DNA of 64,000 nucleotides from Caldilineaceae bacterium (lineage in GTDB: Bacteria > Chloroflexota > Anaerolineae > Caldilineales > Caldilineaceae): positions 14,603-78,602 of the forward strand of contig JAHBVH010000042.1 in assembly GCA_019637645.1 (NCBI GenBank), given 5' to 3'. Positions within the stretch are counted from its first letter, which is position 1; the number at the start of each line of letters is the position of its first letter. The position numbers and the translations under genes are program-made. The notes under the pieces are model-generated. The model searched no databases and had not been told where the DNA came from. It saw only the letters and a list, made by a program, of their open reading frames with translations. Shown here piece by piece: positions 8,587 through 17,900 of this stretch.

Positions 8587-9162
8587 TTACGCGGCGCGTG
8601 CCGTCTTTAGCGCCTTGGTCCACCACGTCAGTTCATCAAGCATAGCCGCTACATTGGGTTGCAAATAATCGAGTTCGGTGAGGCTTTTCCCTTGTCGCCA
8701 AACGGCCATGAAATCCGCTCCTTGAATATGAACGCCGGTCTTGGTCGGTGCCATTTGTAACTCGACACAGATGAGCCGGAGCTGTTCTACGGCCCGCGCG
8801 CCACCGACCGCCCCATAGCCAACAAAGGCCGCCGGTTTGCGATTCCACTCTGGGTAGGCATAGTCGAGCGCGTTCTTGAGAGCACCAGTGATGCTGTGAT
8901 TATACTCGGCGGTGATAAAGATATAGCCATCGAACTCGGCGACCTTTTTCTGCCATTGTTGGGCTACTTCATTTTGGGAAGGCATCCAGGCATTCGACGC
9001 AATCTCATCGAAGAGTGGCATGGGATAATCGCGCAGGTCCACCAGTTCAACATCCAGATCCGCGCGCTGGCTGGCAATATCATAGATCCATTGGGCAGGC
9101 TTGTCACCAAAACGGCTCTGACGCGTGCTTCCAATAATAACGGCAATCTTTGGCTTTGTCAT
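8587..9162 (-). CDS. NAD(P)H-dependent FMN reductase
   Basis: 191 residues, flavodoxin fold. The FMN phosphate loop is GSTRQSRFGDKPAQW at 11-25, and the flavin-contact motif EYNHSITGALKNALDYAYPEW is characteristic of the NADPH-dependent FMN reductase family (azoreductase/quinone reductase-like). It supplies reduced flavin or detoxifies quinones. It is 24 bp upstream of the VOC dioxygenase gene on the same strand, so it is probably co-transcribed and serves aromatic or quinone metabolism. Confidence 0.9.
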   Translation of the reverse strand: MTKPKIAVIIGSTRQSRFGDKPAQWIYDIASQRADLDVELVDLRDYPMPLFDEIASNAWMPSQNEVAQQWQKKVAEFDGYIFITAEYNHSITGALKNALDYAYPEWNRKPAAFVGYGAVGGARAVEQLRLICVELQMAPTKTGVHIQGADFMAVWRQGKSLTELDYLQPNVAAMLDELTWWTKALKTARAA

Positions 9163-9233
9163 AATTGTTCCTTGCTTGTGTTCTCGCTAAGAGAAATTGT
9201 CTGAATACGGTCTTCTGGAGTATGGCTGATGCC

Positions 9234-9285
9234 TGTCCCGCGGCGTGTCCCAACGCTGCTCTGCTCTTGTCCCAATCTTTGTCCC
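9234..9285. promoter_or_regulatory. Four TGTCCC direct repeats upstream of a BTAD regulator
   Basis: TGTCCC occurs at 9234, 9246, 9268 and 9280, giving intervals of 12, 22 and 12 bp. SARP/BTAD regulators are known to bind short direct repeats spaced by about one or two helical turns, so this is a candidate autoregulatory operator. It lies ~90 bp upstream of a TACAAT at 9376-9381 that could be the -10 of the regulator gene. No strong -35 is seen. Confidence 0.35.
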
Positions 9286-9425
9286 ACGTTGCAAAGGACA
9301 ACCGTGGCCTGCCGGAAAGATATTCGGGAAAGCGGATCATCTACCCGAATTATCGGAAGTCACTCGGACCTGTGCTACAATGCAAAGAATGGCAGAACGA
9401 AAGGTTGATGGGGAGGAGTTGGGTG

Positions 9426-9488
9426 GTGGGAAAAATCAAGCGGTGGCAGAAGCGACTCTACAGCCCTTCACCGGTCAAGTTTGGATAA
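9426..9488 (+). CDS. Candidate 20-codon leader peptide
   Basis: The strongest Shine-Dalgarno sequence in this leader, GGGAGGAG (9411-9418), stands 7 nt before GTG 9426, not before the regulator's own start. The 20-residue frame is basic (GKIKRWQKRLY) and stops at TAA 9486-9488, seven nt before ATG 9496 of the large regulator in another frame. The regulator ATG has no good Shine-Dalgarno, so translation may be coupled. A chance ORF is possible. Confidence 0.3.
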   Translation: MGKIKRWQKRLYSPSPVKFG

Positions 9489-9495
9489 GCCAGCC

Positions 9496-12400
9496 ATGTC
9501 AACCATTCGTCTTGCCCTCCTCGGCCCACTATGGGTGACGCGTGAACAGGCTGTCGTTGCCCTGCCCATCGCCAAAATACAGGCTCTGCTCACCTATTTG
9601 GCCGTCACCCAAACTTCACACACACGCGAGCACTTGTTAGCCCTCCTCTGGGCTGAAAGTCATCCGGACGCGGCGCGTAAAAATCTGCGCAACCGGCTGT
9701 GGCAGCTTCGGCAGCTGTTAGGGGAAGAGCTCCTGGTGGCGGCTGGTGACCGGCTTGCTCTGGCCCCATCTGTTGTGACCGATCTTGCCACCTTTGAGAT
9801 GGGCATTCAGGCTCAGCTACACGGTGACCCGCCGGATACGCAGGCCCTGGCCGCCTTGCTCGACTTATGGCGGGGGCCATTGCTAGATGGCATTCGTCTC
9901 ACCGAAGCGCCAGACTTTGAACTTTGGCTGACCACGGAACGGGAACGATTAGGACAATGCTATCGCCAGGCGCTAACGGTCCTGATCAAGTCTTATCAGC
10001 AAGCTGGCAATTGGCCCCAAGTTCTCACCTGGGCACAGCGGGGGGTGGCCTATGACCCATGGCAAGAGTCCTTTCATCAGAGCTTGATGCTGGCACATGC
10101 CAAACAAGGCGCGCGCGCCGAGGCGCTGCGCCAGTATGAGCAGCTGCAAGTGCTGTTACGGCAAAACCTCTCCATTGATCCCCTGCCTGAAACCGATGCC
10201 TTGCGCAGTGCGATCCTCAAGAATGAACTGACCTCGCCAACGGCACATACCGCGCTCGCGATCGACCTGCCCCATGCAGCAACCACGGCGTATCCCGCCG
10301 CCAGTGTGTCACAGCCTTTTGTTGGGCGCGAGGCCCAATTAGCAACCCTCGATCTCGCGTGGCAGCAAGCCCGTCAAGGACAGTGCCGTGTCGTCATGAT
10401 GAGCGGCGAAATGGGGATCGGGAAAACGAGCCTTTGGCAAACCTGGGCCGCTACCCTAGGCCCCGAAGCCGTTGTCTTGGAAACACGCGCGTTAAATACC
10501 ACGCAGACACTCCCCTTTGATCCTGTGCGGCGGCTACTGAGCAGCGCGCGCTGTCGGCTCCATTTCGGTAAAGTTGCAGGGGAGCTGCCACCACTTTTGC
10601 GCGCGGAATTGCTCCAGCTTGCGCCGAGCCTGCACCAAGGGGAGAGCCTGCCCGACCGCCGTCAACTCACCGCCATGGCGACCATCCCTACCGCGGAACG
10701 TGGTTTGCTGGCCGAGGCGCTGACCCAGTTTTTTACCACCTTTGGCGCCACGCCCCTGATTTTCTTTGTGGATGACCTGCATTGGGCCGACAGCGCTACC
10801 TTGGATTGGCTGTTGTACCTAACCGACCGCATGGCGACTACACCGCTGCTGCTGGTTGGGGCGTATCGACCCGCCGACGCACCGCTGGCCCTGACCCGGT
10901 TGATTGGGCAGTGGCAACGCTACGATGCCTTGCAACGGATGCCCTTGCCTAGCCTCACCAAAGCCGAAACCCTTGCCTTGTTAACCGCACTGGAACGGGA
11001 TGTCACGCTGGCCGACGATCTTCATCAGCAGAGTGGTGGCAATCCCTACTACCTAACCCAATTGCGTACCCTTGCCGCGGATGGTATCCCTGCCAGCTTA
11101 GCGGATTTAATCCAATCCCGTCTGCGCGAGCTAGCGGAGCCGTTACTGCCCATGGTCCAAGCCGCCGCCATTCTGGAGCCAGCCATTGATCTCGTTATTC
11201 TAGGCCAAACAAGCGGACGGGGCGAAGAAGAAACAATCGATGCCTTAGATGGTCTCTTAGCGGCGGGCTTATTGCGCGAGCGCGGCGAACTCTATGAATT
11301 TACCCACCCGCTGGTGGCATCGGTTGTCCGTGAGCAACTGAGCAATGGTCGGCGTAAATTGTTGCACCGCCGCGCGGCCGAGGGCATCGCCGCGCGGTAT
11401 GCCGCACAATTACCAACCGTGGCTGGGCAATTGGCGCGCCACTATGCCGAAGCTGGTGTGCAGGTCGAAGCTGCTCGTTTTGCCGAAATGGCCGGTGACG
11501 AAGCGTTGCGCGTGGGCGCGGCGACAGAGGCGGTTGCCTTCTACCAACAAGCCTTTGCCTTTGCGCCGACGCCGAGCCGCCAACTTGGGCTGGGCCGAGC
11601 CTTGTACTTTCTCCCCGGCCAAATCGGCGCTGCGCGCACCTTCATCCAAGGCGCCATGGAAGCCTATGCCGCACAACAGGATTGCCGCGGCGCGATTCGT
11701 GCCAATCTCTATCTGGCGGGCAGCTATCTGGCAACTGGTGAAGGCGCGCAAGTGTTGTATTGGGCGCAACAGATCTTGCCCGATCTGGAAACGGTCGAAG
11801 ATCCCATCTTTCATGCCAGCGCCCATTATTTACTGGGCACGGCTAAATTCCGTAATGGCTATTCCATGCAGGAGGCTGCGGCCCATTATGCCGAAGCCAC
11901 TCGCCTCGCGGCTGCCCACAACTTGGATGAGATTGGGTTGATGAGCTGGTTTGAATGGGGTAATCTTGATTTGGAAGCGGGTGATTATCCACAGGCAGTT
12001 GCCAAATTCCAGCAGGCACAGCAGTGGGCGCGCGCGAATGCTAGCATTCAATTTGAAGCGCTTAGCCTCAACAACCTCGCCTATGCCACGCTGCTGACGG
12101 GGGCCGTGGCCGAAGCTCGCCTGCTGATTGAGCAAGGGAGAGCGTTAGCCGAAGCCTGTGTCCTTTTGCCCGCTAAGCAATATTTCTACAGTACCTGTGG
12201 CGAAATTGCCTTGGCCGCGGGTGAACTTACCGAAGCGACTACCTATTTTGAACAAGCGCTGGGCTTTGCGGAGGAACATGGCAACGCGACCTTTGTCGCC
12301 AATGTCCAAGCGCATTTGGGCCGTGCCGCCCAAGCACGCGGGGCACTGGCCGAAGCCCAGCGCTGGTTGACAACCGCCAAAGCTGGTGTAACGGGCACAA

Positions 12401-12573
12401 CCGCCCTTTACTTGCAAAATCAGATCGATCTATGGCTGGCCGAACTCCATCTCCAACGGGGCGATCACACCGCTGCCGAAGCCAGTCTACAGCTAGCTGA
12501 AGAACGCTTAGCGGGTAGCCAATATCGAATGCTCCAGGAAAAGCTGACAACGCTGCGCGCGAGCATACCGTAA
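9496..12573 (+). CDS. BTAD-AAA-TPR transcriptional regulator (AfsR/SARP-like)
   Basis: 1025 residues from ATG 9496; a TTG lies 15 bp upstream. Domain order: a short winged-helix-like output domain (1-~95; IRLALLGPLWVT..LLALLWAESHPDAARKNLRNRLWQLRQLLG); a BTAD helical domain (~100-245); then an AAA/STAND ATPase with Walker A GEMGIGKTS near 303 and Walker B FFVDDLHWAD near 422. TPR-like helical repeats rich in Ala/Glu run from ~650 to the end. This fits signal-dependent regulators in which the ATPase and TPR parts sense a ligand or partner. Signal and targets unknown; direct repeats upstream may be its operator. The metallophosphoesterase gene follows 11 bp downstream and is likely co-transcribed. 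Confidence 0.88.
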   Translation: MSTIRLALLGPLWVTREQAVVALPIAKIQALLTYLAVTQTSHTREHLLALLWAESHPDAARKNLRNRLWQLRQLLGEELLVAAGDRLALAPSVVTDLATFEMGIQAQLHGDPPDTQALAALLDLWRGPLLDGIRLTEAPDFELWLTTERERLGQCYRQALTVLIKSYQQAGNWPQVLTWAQRGVAYDPWQESFHQSLMLAHAKQGARAEALRQYEQLQVLLRQNLSIDPLPETDALRSAILKNELTSPTAHTALAIDLPHAATTAYPAASVSQPFVGREAQLATLDLAWQQARQGQCRVVMMSGEMGIGKTSLWQTWAATLGPEAVVLETRALNTTQTLPFDPVRRLLSSARCRLHFGKVAGELPPLLRAELLQLAPSLHQGESLPDRRQLTAMATIPTAERGLLAEALTQFFTTFGATPLIFFVDDLHWADSATLDWLLYLTDRMATTPLLLVGAYRPADAPLALTRLIGQWQRYDALQRMPLPSLTKAETLALLTALERDVTLADDLHQQSGGNPYYLTQLRTLAADGIPASLADLIQSRLRELAEPLLPMVQAAAILEPAIDLVILGQTSGRGEEETIDALDGLLAAGLLRERGELYEFTHPLVASVVREQLSNGRRKLLHRRAAEGIAARYAAQLPTVAGQLARHYAEAGVQVEAARFAEMAGDEALRVGAATEAVAFYQQAFAFAPTPSRQLGLGRALYFLPGQIGAARTFIQGAMEAYAAQQDCRGAIRANLYLAGSYLATGEGAQVLYWAQQILPDLETVEDPIFHASAHYLLGTAKFRNGYSMQEAAAHYAEATRLAAAHNLDEIGLMSWFEWGNLDLEAGDYPQAVAKFQQAQQWARANASIQFEALSLNNLAYATLLTGAVAEARLLIEQGRALAEACVLLPAKQYFYSTCGEIALAAGELTEATTYFEQALGFAEEHGNATFVANVQAHLGRAAQARGALAEAQRWLTTAKAGVTGTTALYLQNQIDLWLAELHLQRGDHTAAEASLQLAEERLAGSQYRMLQEKLTTLRASIP

Positions 12574-12584
12574 GGAGGGAAGCG

Positions 12585-13394
12585 ATGCGGATTGCGATTT
12601 TGTCTGATATTCATGGGAATATCGTTGCGCTGGATGCCGTGCTGGCCGATGCCCAAGCCCAAGGAGAAATCGATGAATATTGGGTATTAGGGGATCTAGT
12701 GGACGCTGGCCCTGCGCCTGTTGCGGTGCTGGAGCGCTTAACACACTTGCCAAGACTGAAATGTATTCGTGGCAATACCGACCGTTATGTCTGTTCTGGG
12801 GCGGTTAACCGTTTTAATGAACCAGGTGATGCGCCCGACTTTAACCTAGAGGCTGCCGGTTCGATTGCGTGGACGCAAGGTGTTATCACCTATGTCGGTT
12901 GGTTGGATTGGCTGACTGCATTGCCATTGGCAATCGAATCAACTTTGCCGGATGGTACGCGTGTGCTCGGTGTTCATGCCGCACCGGGGCGCGACACGGG
13001 ACTTGGTTTTAAGGTGGGACTGAGCGATGAAGCGTTGCTGCGCGTCTTGGGTGACTGTGCCGCTGACTTAATTTTTGGCGGCCATCACCATCGTCCGCTT
13101 GATGTTACAACGGGTGGTAAACGGATCGTCAATGTGGGCAGCGTTAGTCTGCCTTTTCCACCCGACCTGCGGGCGAGCTATCTCCTCTTAACTGCTGACG
13201 CGACGGGTTATACGCTTGAGCCTAGGCGTGTTGACTATGATCGTGAAGCCGTGTTGCGCGAAGTACAACGGCTGCGCCATCCTGGCGTCGGCTATATTGC
13301 TAGTCTGCTGCTGGGGCAAAGGCAGCCTTCGGGTGCTGAGTTTATCCAACGACACTTGGCTGATCTTCAAAGAAAAGTTCCTGAGATACCATGA
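12585..13394 (+). CDS. Calcineurin-like metallophosphoesterase
   Basis: 269 residues with the full metallophosphoesterase signature: SDIHGN (7-12), GDLVD, GNTD, and GGHHHRP near the end of the core. It resembles the YfcE/MJ0936-like single-domain phosphodiesterases, which bind two metals such as Mn(II). Substrate unknown. An AAGGAGGGAAGCG ribosome-binding site precedes ATG 12585. It follows the large BTAD regulator by 11 bp, so it may be part of the same signalling unit, possibly hydrolysing a nucleotide or phosphoprotein signal. Confidence 0.88.
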   Translation: MRIAILSDIHGNIVALDAVLADAQAQGEIDEYWVLGDLVDAGPAPVAVLERLTHLPRLKCIRGNTDRYVCSGAVNRFNEPGDAPDFNLEAAGSIAWTQGVITYVGWLDWLTALPLAIESTLPDGTRVLGVHAAPGRDTGLGFKVGLSDEALLRVLGDCAADLIFGGHHHRPLDVTTGGKRIVNVGSVSLPFPPDLRASYLLLTADATGYTLEPRRVDYDREAVLREVQRLRHPGVGYIASLLLGQRQPSGAEFIQRHLADLQRKVPEIP

Positions 13395-13454
13395 AATAGG
13401 CTGCCAACGCGAACTTGGTGATAGCGTCCGGAACAATCCAGTGGCGCTCAGCTG

Positions 13455-13474
13455 AAGCGCCTGCGGGCGCTTTT
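13455..13474 (+). terminator. Rho-independent terminator
   Basis: Stem AAGCGCC (13455-13461) / GGCGCTT (13466-13472) with a 4-nt loop and a TTTT end. It follows the metallophosphoesterase gene and precedes the SDR, closing the BTAD-phosphoesterase unit. Confidence 0.7.
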
Positions 13475-13558
13475 CGCTGTCAGTAGCGGGTTTTAACCCT
13501 GTGATAATTGGGGAGTAATCAAGCTGGTGATTATCTTGAGGCAGAGGAGGAAACTAGC

Positions 13559-14353
13559 ATGCCAAGCTATGATCTGGCCGGTCAGGTGGCTATTGTGACC
13601 GGTGGTGGAAGTGGGATTGGTCGGGCCGTGGCGCGGCGATTGGCGCGAGAAGGATGTAGTGTAGCGGTGGTGGATGTGAATGACGCCGCGGCCAAGCAAG
13701 TAGCTGGTGAAATTGAAGCGGCGGGCGGCGTGGCGCTGCCATTGGTCGTGGATGTCACGCGGAAAATTGCCGTCGAACAGATGGTGCAGACCACCGTACA
13801 ACAGTTGGGACCTTTGACCATTCAGGTCAACAACGCGGGCATTGTGCGGGTGGCGTCGCTGCTGGAGACCGATGAAGCAACCTGGGATGCGATCCTGAAT
13901 GTCAATGCCAAAGGGACCCTCTTCTGTGCCCAAGCTGCGGCGCGGCAGATGATTGAGCAGGGCCGCGGTGGCCGCATTATTAACAACGCGTCGGCGGCGG
14001 GCAAAATGGCGCCGGGCAAAAACCCATTGGGCGCGTACTCAGCCAGCAAACATGCCGTGATCGGGCTCACCAAGCAGATGGCGATGGAGTGGGCCGAACA
14101 TGGCATCTTGGTCAATGCCGTCTGCCCCGGGATTGTCGACACACCCATGTGGGATCAGATCGATCAGGCTGTGACAGAACGGCAAGGGCTGCCGCTCGGT
14201 TCTGTGAAAGCGCAGATGGCCGCCTCGGTTCCGATTGGGCGTATTGAGCAACCAGAAGATGTGGCGAATCTGGTTGCTTTTCTCGCCTCTGCCGACGCTG
14301 CTTATATCACCGGCCAAGCCCTCAACGTCTGTGGTGGGCGCATTCCCTATTAG
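13559..14353 (+). CDS. Short-chain dehydrogenase/reductase
   Basis: 264 residues from ATG 13559, which has GAGGAGGAAAC upstream. Classical SDR: TGGGSGIGRAVA cofactor loop (15-26), NNAG, a Ser in the NNASAAG stretch, YSASK catalytic pair, and CPGIVDTPM after the active site. The Asp-containing VVDVND turn after beta-2 suggests NAD rather than NADP preference. C-terminal NVCGGRIPY. Likely a polyol/sugar or 3-hydroxyacid dehydrogenase; the substrate cannot be told. Own promoter likely, because a terminator precedes it. Confidence 0.88.
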   Translation: MPSYDLAGQVAIVTGGGSGIGRAVARRLAREGCSVAVVDVNDAAAKQVAGEIEAAGGVALPLVVDVTRKIAVEQMVQTTVQQLGPLTIQVNNAGIVRVASLLETDEATWDAILNVNAKGTLFCAQAAARQMIEQGRGGRIINNASAAGKMAPGKNPLGAYSASKHAVIGLTKQMAMEWAEHGILVNAVCPGIVDTPMWDQIDQAVTERQGLPLGSVKAQMAASVPIGRIEQPEDVANLVAFLASADAAYITGQALNVCGGRIPY

Positions 14354-14361
14354 TCTTCACC

Positions 14362-14742
14362 TCACCTGAGCGGCAAATTGCTAGTCCAAATTTCACAGTG
14401 AATTTGCCATTGCCAGTGGGTAGCTTTCCAGATGATGACATACTTGCCAACGTCCAAGATGCGGCGGCGGCGGTCGAGGAAACGATAGGCCCCGGTCTCG
14501 TTGACTGTAGCCGTTAGTGATTCGAGGGTGGTGCTCTCCCGCAGCATGGTATAGATACCCATGTCCAGAAAACCTTGCCAAAAAGCTTGGATCGCTTGCC
14601 TGCCACGAATTGCAGGGCTATAGGCTGGCATGAGTTGCCCTGTCTCTGTATACAGTGCTGCAATTCCAGCGGCATTGCCTTGATGAAAATAACTTTGCCA
14701 CTGGTGCTGCACAAGGCGAATGGTATGTTGGCTTTCGTCCAT
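14362..14742 (-). CDS. SnoaL/DUF4440-like NTF2-fold protein
   Basis: 126 residues from ATG 14742 (MDESQHTIRLVQHQW); the longer frame upstream is Arg/Pro-rich and improbable. The order of motifs, helix WQSYFHQGNAAGIAALYTETGQLMPAYSPAIRGRQAIQAFWQGF then beta strands, is the cone-shaped NTF2/SnoaL fold. These act as small hydrolases, isomerases or binding proteins; function not assignable. It converges with the SDR (stop codons 9 bp apart) and lies 230 bp downstream of the second BTAD regulator on the same strand. Confidence 0.7.
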   Translation of the reverse strand: MDESQHTIRLVQHQWQSYFHQGNAAGIAALYTETGQLMPAYSPAIRGRQAIQAFWQGFLDMGIYTMLRESTTLESLTATVNETGAYRFLDRRRRILDVGKYVIIWKATHWQWQIHCEIWTSNLPLR

Positions 14743-14972
14743 CGGGAATGGCACTTTTGTTCTGGGCAACGCGGGTCTCGGGCTTTTGGGAAAGCGGTTT
14801 AGGTCAAGCGTCCGGGGGATGAACGCCGACCTAAACGAACCAACCATCAGCGAACTGTTTGGCTATTGATGATAGGATAGCAGGCGGCTCGTTGCGTAGG
14901 CGTTGCCTGGGCGATACAAAAGCGTTCCGTGAGCTGTTATTTTAGGGCGTAATACGGAAACAGGTGATCTTT

Positions 14973-17900
14973 TCAACCAGTTTTTAAGGTTTTCGCGTTG
15001 TGATGAAGGGGTACCGACCAGAAAAGCTTTCTTTCTTCAGCGGTGGATAAAGCCGCGGCGCGTGCTTGGAGTTGTTCCTGGGCGCGACAGCATAGGGCTG
15101 CTGCTCTGGGATCAGCGATCGTCGTCAAGACTTGGTAGCAAGCTAGGTAGATCAGCAAAGCCTCATCGGTGAAGTCTAGCTGGGCACTTTGGAGCTGGGT
15201 AAGAATGGTTTCGACCGCTTGCTTTGCCTTGTGATAATCCTGTTGGGCCAGCGCACTGAGCGCCATACCGGCCAGGGGTTCTAGCGCCCGATTATACTGT
15301 GCTAATGCTTGATGAATGGTATAGGCTTGGGTGAAAGCTTTGAGCGCTTCCGCATGACGCTGCTGGCTCTGTAAGGCTCGTCCTAAACGGGTTAGGGCGT
15401 AGCCAACCTGCCGCTGATCGCCTAATTCTGCTGCCAATTTGTGGGCTTGTTCTGCACACTCGATTGCCGCGGTTGTGTTGCCCTGCAACCAGTTCAGCAA
15501 ACTCAAATCGCTCCAGCCTTTACAGAGCCAACCGCCGGATTTGGTCTGCTGGAGTAAAGTTAACGCCGCGTCTAGGTTCTTCTGTGCAAGTTCGTATGCA
15601 CCTAAATTCATCTGCACAACGGCGAGATAGTCCAATGCAACCCCTTCGGAATGCAGATCTTTTTGTTGGCGATCTAGTTGCAAGGCTAACGCTAAGACCG
15701 CCTGTGCTTGTGGGTAGTCTGCGATGCAATTGTAAAGCACACCTAAGTTGCGTAGGATATTGGTCTCACCACCACTATTCCCGCTCTGGCGCGTAATTTC
15801 CAGGCCACGTTCATAATACGCTTTTGCCGCTGCATAATTACCTTCTCCTTGGGCAACGATCAGATAGCCCAATTTATTCAGCACGCGGCTAATGCCAACC
15901 GAGTCGATAAGCTCTTGGTAGCGGGCTAAAGAGCGCTGGAGATAGGTTTCAATCTCGGTGGCCTCAGCCCCAGAGAACATACAGACAGCCGCCAGAAATT
16001 CATAAGAGGCTGCTTCGACATCCGTCAACTTTTCGCGTTCGGCACAGGCAATAGCCTCGATTAATGCGTCGCGTGCGCCTGCTAACTTACCCATGTGAAA
16101 GAGCGCATTGCCCAGATGCGACCAAGCTTGTGCTTCCAAGATACGTTCGCCATATTGTTGCGCGAGGGCGGTTGCTGTTTGCAGACTAACCACCGTCTGT
16201 TCCGGTCGACCGGTGCGTTGATAATATTTGCCTAACAGTATGGCCGCTCGAATCGCCGGGGTGGCTTGGGTAGGGTCCTGGGTCAACAATTGTTGACTGA
16301 GCTGTTGTAGGGTCAGTAAATCGGTAAAACGCTCGGTTGGTTGGCCTTGCAGGGTATAGATAGCTTCGCGTTGCGTTAATAGTTCAAAGCGCATGCTATA
16401 TTCATGACTAGGGGTGAGGGTTAGGGCCTTGCTAAAGTGATGAATGGCTTCGTGATTGGCAAAGTGGGCCGCCGCGCGCTTCCCCGAGCGTTGCCAATAG
16501 CTCCGCGCTTTAAGTTTTTGGTTGGCCTGCTCGTAGTGGGCCGCCACTTCCCCGCTGATTTCGTCGATCTGGTTAGGATAAAGCTGTTCCAAGGCTTCTG
16601 CTACCTGCTGATGCAATTGGCGACGGCGGGCGGCGCTGAGTCCTTGATAGACGACTTCACGGATACGGTCATGGTAGAAATCATAGAGGCCAGGGCTTTG
16701 TTCACGGATGATCCGTTTTTGCCACAATTCTTCAAGGACGCGTGTGATCACCCGCTCAGGCTGTTGGGTGACAGGGGCGAGGATTGCGCCCGAAAAACGC
16801 CGACCAATGGTTGCTGCAACATTGACGATGGCGCGGGCTGGGCGGGATAGCTGCGTTAGCCGTGCCTGGATCACATTTTGGACTTTAGGCGAATCGCTAT
16901 GCAGATCGGCCAGGAAAGCGTGCGTTGATGTGTTCTTTAGGGAACGGACGGTCTCTGCAATAAAGAGCGGATGCCCTTCGGTTGTGCTGTATAGCTGCTC
17001 TATTTCATCCCCGTTGAAGGAGCGCTTCGCAATGTGCTCGGCAAATGCGGTTGTCTCAGGCCGCGTAAAGGGTTTCAGCGCTAGCAAAGTAAACTGATTC
17101 GTCTTGAGCAAGTCGCGCAGGAGTGTTTGCAAGGGATGGCTCTCGTCAACCGCATCTTCGCGCCAATTTCCAACGAGCAACAAGCGGGCGCGGCTTGCAT
17201 GGCGCAGCAGAAAACGTAGCCAGGTCAGCGTTTCATGGTCACACCATTGCAGATCTTCGATCAATAGTAAGAGGGGTGATTTATCGACCAACAAGGCACG
17301 TGCTAGTGATTCGAAAAAGCGTTGACGCTGCCAGCTTTCGCGTAAGGGTAGTGGTGGCGTCAGCTGTGGCTCTTCGTGGAGTAGCTCTGGCAATACCCGT
17401 ATCACCTCGCTGAGATAGATCTTATCTAATTTTTTCAAAGCTGGCTTGAGGGCTGCGCTGCGTAGCCACTCTGTCACAGGGGCAAAGGCCAAACCACCTT
17501 CGGCCTCATACGAGCGTGTGCGCGCCACCCGAATCCCTTGGGTATGGGCCCAAGCGAAAAGCTCTTCGGCTAGGCGCGTTTTGCCAATCCCTGCTTCGCC
17601 CGCTAGAGCGACAAAATGGGGCTCACCGCGTTGGACTTGCTGCCAGAGCGTTAATAAAGTCTGCCATTCCGCCGCACGGCCAAATAAAGGGGTGTCAAAG
17701 ATCATTGGATTGGGGGCTGTATGGGCTAGCTCTTCCTGGCGCAAAAGTTGGGTATAAAGTGCCTGTGTCTCTTCTTCGGGCTCCACCCCTAGTTCGCGCT
17801 GTAACAATGTCACACAGGTATGATAATGCTGTAGCGCGGCGGCCCGATCTCCGTTAAGGGCATGAAGTTGCATCAAGTGTCGATAGCCATTTTCATGGAG

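Noticed and set aside
9165..9425. Longer ORF ending at the leader peptide stop
   Set aside because: Low-complexity composition, runs through promoter-like DNA, and lacks a domain; only the last 20 codons have a good ribosome-binding site.
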